From an uncultured Allomuricauda sp. (lineage in GTDB: Bacteria; Bacteroidota; Bacteroidia; Flavobacteriales; Flavobacteriaceae), in contig CALDPL010000162.1 of NCBI GenBank assembly GCA_937911965.1, forward strand, positions 1 to 15,030: 15,030 nt of DNA, read 5' to 3'. The notes beneath the pieces were generated by a model, which was given only the letters and a program-made list of their open reading frames with translations, did not search any database and was not told the origin of the DNA. Shown here piece after piece: positions 11,011 through 15,030 of the stretch. The position numbers were made by a program, and so were the translations under genes. Positions within the stretch are counted from its first letter, which is position 1. The number at the start of each line of letters is the position of its first letter.

Positions 11011-11790
11011 TTATTTCATTATGATCTTGAACTGGTTCCTCAGCCCGTTGTACCCATCGAGATCGGCTTTCAGGGAGCCAACGGCCAAGTCCGCCTTGAT
11101 GCGGATCGGGATCTTGTTCAGGTCGTTCGAAACCCAAAGGGTAAGGCTCTCCTTTTCCTTGAAAACACGGCCCGATTGAACCAAAGGCCTAAATTTAAGA
11201 CATTCCACCCTTCCATACTTGGTTTTTAAGATTTCTTTGCCCAAATATCTCAATTGGAACTTGAACACCCCGTCGTCATCGTAGAGCAGGTCCATGTCTA
11301 TGGTCTCCCCCTCCTTAAAACCCTCGATATCGTAATTGTTCCGAAGGTAATAGGAGGCCGAGAGCAGATCCTGGATCCGGTCGTGCACGGGAATGTGCTG
11401 TTTGGTCCCGTTCTTCTTATCCTCGAGCAGGGCCCTGTTCTCCCCATAGTCAAAATTGATCTCAATATCCTTGGTGTAGCCTCCCTCATCGATCTTGCGG
11501 ATGAACCTATGGGGTTTGCCGTCCTTGCGGCCAAAATAACTCTCATAGGTATCGTCCACCTTAAAAAAAATACTCGCAAAGCCGGTGGTCTTCCCTTCGC
11601 CCACCACATGGTAGACCGGAATGCCGTTCAAGGTCTCGGCAGTGAGGTGCATGGTCGCATAACTGGCATTGAGGAAACCGTAGTGGATCCTGTACTTCAG
11701 CCATTCCCCGGATTTGAAGGCCGGCGGCGGGTCTTGGCCCAGCAGGGGAAGGACCATCAACAGGAGTAAGGGGGTCAGTATCTTTTTCAT
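11011..11790 (-). CDS. Secreted DUF3108 domain protein
   Basis: This is a 259-residue protein starting at the ATG at 11790, which gives a clean Sec signal peptide (MKKILTPLLLLMVLPLLGQ). An upstream in-frame ATG at 11811 lies inside the promoter -7 element and is not used. The mature part opens with FKSGEWLKYRIHYGFLNAS and contains the TYESYFGRKDGKPHRFIRKIDEGGY and FDYGENRA segments typical of DUF3108. It ends with a run of beta-strands (VSNDLNKIPIRIKADLAVGS). The predicted place is periplasm or inner face of the outer membrane; no Cys lipobox is present. The function of this family is not established. As first gene of the operon with the dioxygenase, M23 peptidase and pgi, it probably takes part in envelope upkeep, which is inference from context. 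Confidence 0.9.
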   Translation of the reverse strand: MKKILTPLLLLMVLPLLGQDPPPAFKSGEWLKYRIHYGFLNASYATMHLTAETLNGIPVYHVVGEGKTTGFASIFFKVDDTYESYFGRKDGKPHRFIRKIDEGGYTKDIEINFDYGENRALLEDKKNGTKQHIPVHDRIQDLLSASYYLRNNYDIEGFKEGETIDMDLLYDDDGVFKFQLRYLGKEILKTKYGRVECLKFRPLVQSGRVFKEKESLTLWVSNDLNKIPIRIKADLAVGSLKADLDGYNGLRNQFKIIMK

Positions 11791-11808
11791 GGCGTTTTTG
11801 TGATCGGA

Positions 11809-11838
11809 CAAAATTAAAAAATTAGGGCGTGGCCAAAA
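11809..11838 (-). promoter_or_regulatory. Promoter of the DUF3108-dioxygenase-M23-pgi operon
   Basis: On the minus strand TAATTTTG (11816-11809) fits the Bacteroidota -7 consensus TAnnTTTG. TTTTG (11838-11834) lies 17 bases upstream as the -33 element. Transcription would begin about 12-15 bases before the ATG at 11790, giving a very short leader. The four genes downstream have gaps of 16 bases or less, so one transcript is expected. Confidence 0.7.
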
Positions 11839-11885
11839 GGCCTGTACATTAACTTAAACAAAAGTTGTTCCAAAATAGTATGTAC

Positions 11886-11989
11886 AAAAAAAGCCCAGTT
11901 TTAAAACTGGGCTTTTCCTAAATAACCAACCAAACTTTAAATTATGAAAAACCAATACTTAAAGTCGATAAGGGAACCACCCCTTATCT
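11886..11989 (-). ncRNA. Candidate small non-coding RNA of about 100 nt
   Basis: Three structures line up on the minus strand. A TATATTTG box (12001-11994) matches the Bacteroidota -7 element. Five or six bases later, at the expected start site, begins a perfect 8-bp hairpin GATAAGGG-GTGGTT-CCCTTATC (11988-11967). A second stem, ACTTTAA (11965-11959) with TTAAAGT (11940-11934), encloses an 18-base loop. The molecule ends at the strong terminator 11916-11889. There is no open frame of note on this strand. The -33 region is poor. A small RNA with a 5' protective hairpin and an intrinsic terminator is the simplest reading. The alternative is that this is only the long 3' untranslated region of the patatin gene. 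I do not recognise a named RNA family. Confidence 0.45.
11889..11916 (-). terminator. Strong intrinsic terminator (perfect 14-base-arm palindrome)
   Basis: AAAAGCCCAGTTTT followed by AAAACTGGGCTTTT is a perfect inverted repeat. On the minus strand the G+C-rich stem runs into seven T residues (11892-11886) and then GTACA, a strong terminator in that direction. On the plus strand only four T residues follow. It ends either the candidate small RNA just upstream or read-through from the patatin gene 212 bases away. Confidence 0.85.
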
Positions 11990-12127
11990 GCCACAAATAT
12001 ACGGCGACCTATTGTAGGAAATTGGGTTTTTAACGGACTTTAACGCAAGTTCCCCAAATTTGGGGATACAAGGCCATTTTTTTGGCTTTTTCTTAAGAAT
12101 TTTAAGGGGTTGGGTCGGCTACCCCCA

Positions 12128-14383
12128 TCAAAACCAAAAGCCCACACTAAAGAATATTCTGTCTTTTTTAATCTCGGGGGACCAGGAATAATACACTTGA
12201 ATGGGACCGAGAAAGGATTCAAAGCCATAGCCCAGGCCATAACCCGAAAATCCGGGCTCCTTGAACCATTCCCCCGTGCGGAACAAATCGTCGTCCACAT
12301 TGGCGAAATTGGCGGAAAACAGGATGTGGTTCTTGGGGGCCACCCTATAGTCCAAACGGCCAAAGGCCTTCACATAGCTGTTCCCGGGAATCCCAAGGAA
12401 ATTATAGCCGAAAAAGGGAACAAAATTGTTCACGAAGTCATTCCCAAAGCCCCCGAGCACAAAATCGAAGGAGGTCACCCCCGAGGTGCCCAGCTTCACC
12501 CCACCCGAGGCCTCCGCGGTCAGGCTCAGGGCCGGTAAAAGGGTGATCGAGGTGCCCAAACGGGCCTTGCCGATGGAAAACTCCCTGAAATTGTCGTTGA
12601 AGTCCGAGGAGAACAGATAAAGGTGGAAGTCGGAATCAAAGAGCAGCCCCTTGGTGGGAAAGTACTTGTGGTCATAGGTGTCCAGGGTAATCTTTCCGTA
12701 GGTGCTGAAATAATTGGAATTTTCAAAATAAAGCCGCTCATCCGGGGCGTCCAACAGACTGCCCTCCTCAACTTGGTTCAGGGTCCTGCTGCTGTACTTC
12801 AACAGTTTGTGCTCCGCTCCCAAGGTAAAGGCAAACTCCTCCCTGAGCTGGGTCTGCAGGTAGACCTGATTGGTCAGGTCGACCACATCCAGGTTGATCC
12901 TGTTCACCCCCGGGTCTTGGGGGGCATCAAAATTTCCGAGGATCAGGGAATAATCCACCTCCGCATTGAAATCGGTGAACTTCGAATTGACCCCGAAGCT
13001 CCAATAGACCCCCTTGTCCAGGTAGTACTGCAGATTGTAGCGGATATGGTCCCCCAGGATAAAGTCAAAGGAGGCCACATCGTCCTTCATCAAAAAGTTC
13101 TTCTTGGTCAGGTTGATCAGGGCCGCACTCTTGTAGAGATCGTCGTAATGGGCCGACATCTTGATGAACATTTTTGTGGGGTTCTCCTTGAGTTTCAAGA
13201 TCAGGTCCGTGCCCAGGCCATTGGAAATCAATTCATATCGGATGGCCCTGAAGTTCCCTGTTGCCGACAGGTTGTTGATGCCCTGTTTCAAATCGTCAAA
13301 GGCTATTTTCTCCGCCAGGTTGAACCTGAGCTTCCCCTTGATATAGCCCCGGGTATAGAGGTCGTTCCCCCTGATGAGCATCCTGTTGATCGTCAGGCTG
13401 TCGGTAATGGGGTTGGGGTTCCTGCGCAGGGGTGGATTCCCCTGGCTTAGGGCCAGGTCCCGGAGTTCCTCCATTTTGTCCCTGGCGGCCGTTTCCCCCT
13501 TTTCCACGATTTCGGCACCCCGGGCAAAATCGATCACGGAAAAGCCGCTGATGTCGGGCTTGATGTATATATCGGTCATCCCGGCCTTCCTTTTCATATC
13601 GTTCACGGTGCGGTAATTGTTGATCTGCAAGAGGATCTCCATGGCCGAGGAAAGGGATTCCCGGGTGGCCAGGTCGTCCTGCACGTCCACCCCGATGATC
13701 AGATCCGCTCCCATGGCCCTGACCTGCTCGATGGGATAATTGTTCACCACCCCCCCGTCGATCAGGATGTCCCCGTCGATCTCCGAAGGTTCGAACAGGG
13801 AAGGAAAGGTCCCACTGGCCAAAATGGCCTCCGGGAGGAACCCCCGGTCCAAAAGGACCGCTTCCCCGGTTTCCATATTGGTGGCCACACAAAGAAAGGG
13901 GATGGGCAGTTTGTTGAAATCGTTCACATCCTTGACGTGGTAGAGCAAACGCACCAGCTCGTTGTAAATGTTCTGTCCCCCGGAAATGGCCTGGGGAAAG
14001 CTCACCTTGAAATCGGTAAAGGGCAGGCTTAGGGCATATTTCTCGGAATTTTCCTTTTCCTGAAAACTCTTGGCCCCCCGGGGGACATCGTCCTGGATCA
14101 GGGTGGTCAGCTCGGTGGTCCTGAAGATGGAATCCAATTCCCGGGCGTCATAGCCGGAGGCATAGAGGGCTCCCACTATGGCGCCCATGCTGGTCCCCCC
14201 TATATAGTCAACCCGGACCCCGGCCTCCTCCAAGACCTTGAGCACCCCGATATGGGCCAATCCCTTGGCCCCGCCCCCACTGAGGACCAGCCCGACCTTT
14301 GGGGGCGGTCCGTCCTCCTGGGAAAATCCCAAAACTGTGGCCAATAGCATCAAAACCGAAACCAATAGTTGTCTAAAGTGCAT
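12128..14383 (-). CDS. Patatin-like phospholipase fused to POTRA and BamA-type outer-membrane barrel (type Vd-like)
   Basis: This is a 751-residue secreted protein. A signal peptide (MHFRQLLVSVLMLLATVLGFS) precedes a patatin lipase domain at about 28-315. The oxyanion loop is SGGGAKGLAHIG (35-46), the nucleophile Ser65 is in GTSMGA and the catalytic Asp209 is in IDGGVVNNYP, so the Ser-Asp dyad is complete. A single POTRA-like domain follows at about 330-403 (RMLIRGNDLYTRGYIKGKL). The rest is a 16-strand Omp85/surface-antigen barrel ending in VGFWF with a terminal aromatic residue. This order is that of PlpD/FplA type Vd proteins, which put a phospholipase A on the outer membrane or release it. 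In Bacteroidota such proteins are common and their location and substrate are less certain. The start lies 2 bases after the uvrC stop, so the genes are co-transcribed. No strong terminator follows directly within about 130 bases. Confidence 0.93.
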   Translation of the reverse strand: MHFRQLLVSVLMLLATVLGFSQEDGPPPKVGLVLSGGGAKGLAHIGVLKVLEEAGVRVDYIGGTSMGAIVGALYASGYDARELDSIFRTTELTTLIQDDVPRGAKSFQEKENSEKYALSLPFTDFKVSFPQAISGGQNIYNELVRLLYHVKDVNDFNKLPIPFLCVATNMETGEAVLLDRGFLPEAILASGTFPSLFEPSEIDGDILIDGGVVNNYPIEQVRAMGADLIIGVDVQDDLATRESLSSAMEILLQINNYRTVNDMKRKAGMTDIYIKPDISGFSVIDFARGAEIVEKGETAARDKMEELRDLALSQGNPPLRRNPNPITDSLTINRMLIRGNDLYTRGYIKGKLRFNLAEKIAFDDLKQGINNLSATGNFRAIRYELISNGLGTDLILKLKENPTKMFIKMSAHYDDLYKSAALINLTKKNFLMKDDVASFDFILGDHIRYNLQYYLDKGVYWSFGVNSKFTDFNAEVDYSLILGNFDAPQDPGVNRINLDVVDLTNQVYLQTQLREEFAFTLGAEHKLLKYSSRTLNQVEEGSLLDAPDERLYFENSNYFSTYGKITLDTYDHKYFPTKGLLFDSDFHLYLFSSDFNDNFREFSIGKARLGTSITLLPALSLTAEASGGVKLGTSGVTSFDFVLGGFGNDFVNNFVPFFGYNFLGIPGNSYVKAFGRLDYRVAPKNHILFSANFANVDDDLFRTGEWFKEPGFSGYGLGYGFESFLGPIQVYYSWSPEIKKDRIFFSVGFWF

Positions 14384-14385
14384 AC

Positions 14386-15030
14386 TTACCTATGAAATGT
14401 ATTATAGATTTTTTTTGCCCTGGCCATGCCCACGGAATCCGCAAGTTGCTCCACGGAAGCCTCCTTGATCCGTTTTACGGATTTGAACTGTTTCAAAAGT
14501 TGTTCGGCCGTCCGTTTCCCAACGCCCTCAATGGACTCCAGTTCGGAATTGATCGCCCCCTTGCTCCTTTTGTTCCTGTGGTGGGTGATCCCAAACCTAT
14601 GGGCCTCGTTCCTCAGTTGCTGGATCACCTTCAGGCTTTCCGATCGTTTGTCCAGGTAGAGGGGGACGGGATCGTCCGGAAAATAGATCTCTTCCAGGCG
14701 TTTGGCTATGCCGATAATGGCAATCTTTCCCCTCAATCCCAATATTTCGAGGCTTTTCAGGGCCGAGGACAGCTGTCCCTTGCCCCCATCGATCACTATG
14801 AGCTGGGGCAAGGGCTCATATCTTCGGCCGACTACTTCCTCCATACTGGCAAAGTCATCGGGGCCCTCCACGGATCGTATGTTGAAATGCCTGTAGTCCT
14901 TCTTGGAGGGCTTCCCGTCCTTGAAGACCACACAGGCGGCCACCGGATCGCTGCCCTGTATATTGGAATTGTCAAAACATTCGATGTGAACGGGAAGCTC
15001 TTTCAGGGAAAGGTCCTTTTGTAATTGCTC
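14386..15030 (-). CDS. uvrC: UvrC excinuclease subunit, C-terminal part (5' end outside the window)
   Basis: UvrC makes both incisions in nucleotide excision repair. The frame is open to the last base of the window; 214 C-terminal residues are present. The RNase H-like nuclease domain shows HIECFDNSNIQGSDPVAACVVF with a catalytic Asp, then KKDYRHFNI, VEGPDDFASM and the second catalytic Asp in LIVIDGGKGQLSSA. RNEAHRFGITHHRNKRSK follows. The C-terminal tandem helix-hairpin-helix DNA-binding region is IEGVGKRTAEQLLKQFKSVKRI and VGMARAKKIYNTFH. The sequence is clearly Bacteroidota, unlike the UvrA fragment at the other end. The internal GTG at 14943 is not the start. The patatin-BamA gene follows after 2 bases, an apparent operon of two functionally unrelated genes. 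Confidence 0.97.
   Translation of the reverse strand, partial: EQLQKDLSLKELPVHIECFDNSNIQGSDPVAACVVFKDGKPSKKDYRHFNIRSVEGPDDFASMEEVVGRRYEPLPQLIVIDGGKGQLSSALKSLEILGLRGKIAIIGIAKRLEEIYFPDDPVPLYLDKRSESLKVIQQLRNEAHRFGITHHRNKRSKGAINSELESIEGVGKRTAEQLLKQFKSVKRIKEASVEQLADSVGMARAKKIYNTFHR

Larger units (their letters stand above)
11791..12127. other. 337-base intergenic region between DUF3108 and patatin-BamA genes
   Basis: This is the largest gap in the Bacteroidota part. From left to right it holds the promoter of the DUF3108 operon (11809-11838), a strong terminator (11889-11916), the candidate small RNA (to 11989) and its -7 box (11994-12001). A CCCCAAATTTGGGG palindrome lies at 12052-12065. A short GCCA/TGGC hairpin with a T-run on the plus strand lies at about 12072-12091. 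The patatin stop codon follows at 12128-12130. No protein-coding frame convinces. Confidence 0.7.

Noticed and set aside
11944..12033. Short plus-strand frame MKNQYLKSIREPPL..., 29 codons
   Set aside because: It starts from a neat AT-rich context but has no signal or domain, and it overlaps the stems of the candidate small RNA on the other strand. A leader peptide is possible, but nothing downstream on plus would need it.
12623..13450. Plus-strand 275-codon open frame across the patatin-BamA gene
   Set aside because: It has a low-complexity Val/Gln/Gly-rich translation and is antisense to a well-supported fusion protein.

Overview
The window joins two unrelated genomes. Bases 1 to about 923 are very GC-rich and encode the middle of a gammaproteobacterial UvrA, closest in my memory to Xanthomonadaceae/Lysobacteraceae. 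From about 924 to the end the DNA is only moderately GC-rich, every gene lies on the minus strand, and the proteins are typical of Bacteroidota, probably Flavobacteriaceae (a Robiginitalea/Muricauda-like lineage is a guess). The signs are a TonB receptor with an N-terminal carboxypeptidase-regulatory-like domain, a DUF3108 protein, a patatin-BamA fusion, and promoters matching the Bacteroidota TAnnTTTG element. The join breaks two genes at once (uvrA from the left, an ankyrin-repeat gene from the right), so I read it as a chimeric contig, not biology.

Layout of the Bacteroidota part, in its direction of transcription (right to left): the 3' part of uvrC (14386-15030), then 2 bases later a patatin-like phospholipase fused to a BamA-type barrel (12128-14383). 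Next is a 337-base gap that holds a candidate 100-nt small RNA with its own promoter and terminator, and the promoter of the next operon. That operon has four tightly packed genes: a secreted DUF3108 protein, a tryptophan 2,3-dioxygenase family protein, an M23 peptidase lipoprotein (ATGA overlap with the dioxygenase gene), and glucose-6-phosphate isomerase pgi. A monocistronic TonB-dependent receptor follows with a clear promoter and terminator. Then come a small four-helix membrane protein with conserved-looking histidines, catalase-peroxidase katG, and an ankyrin-repeat gene cut by the chimeric join.

Themes are cell-envelope work (TonB receptor, M23 peptidase, DUF3108, type Vd-like patatin) and peroxide defence (katG with an ankyrin partner). 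I do not see a whole undescribed multigene system. The best candidates for something new are the small RNA at 11889-11989, the M23 peptidase whose usual zinc-binding second His of HxH is Cys, and the coupling of a divergent tryptophan dioxygenase to an envelope peptidase.
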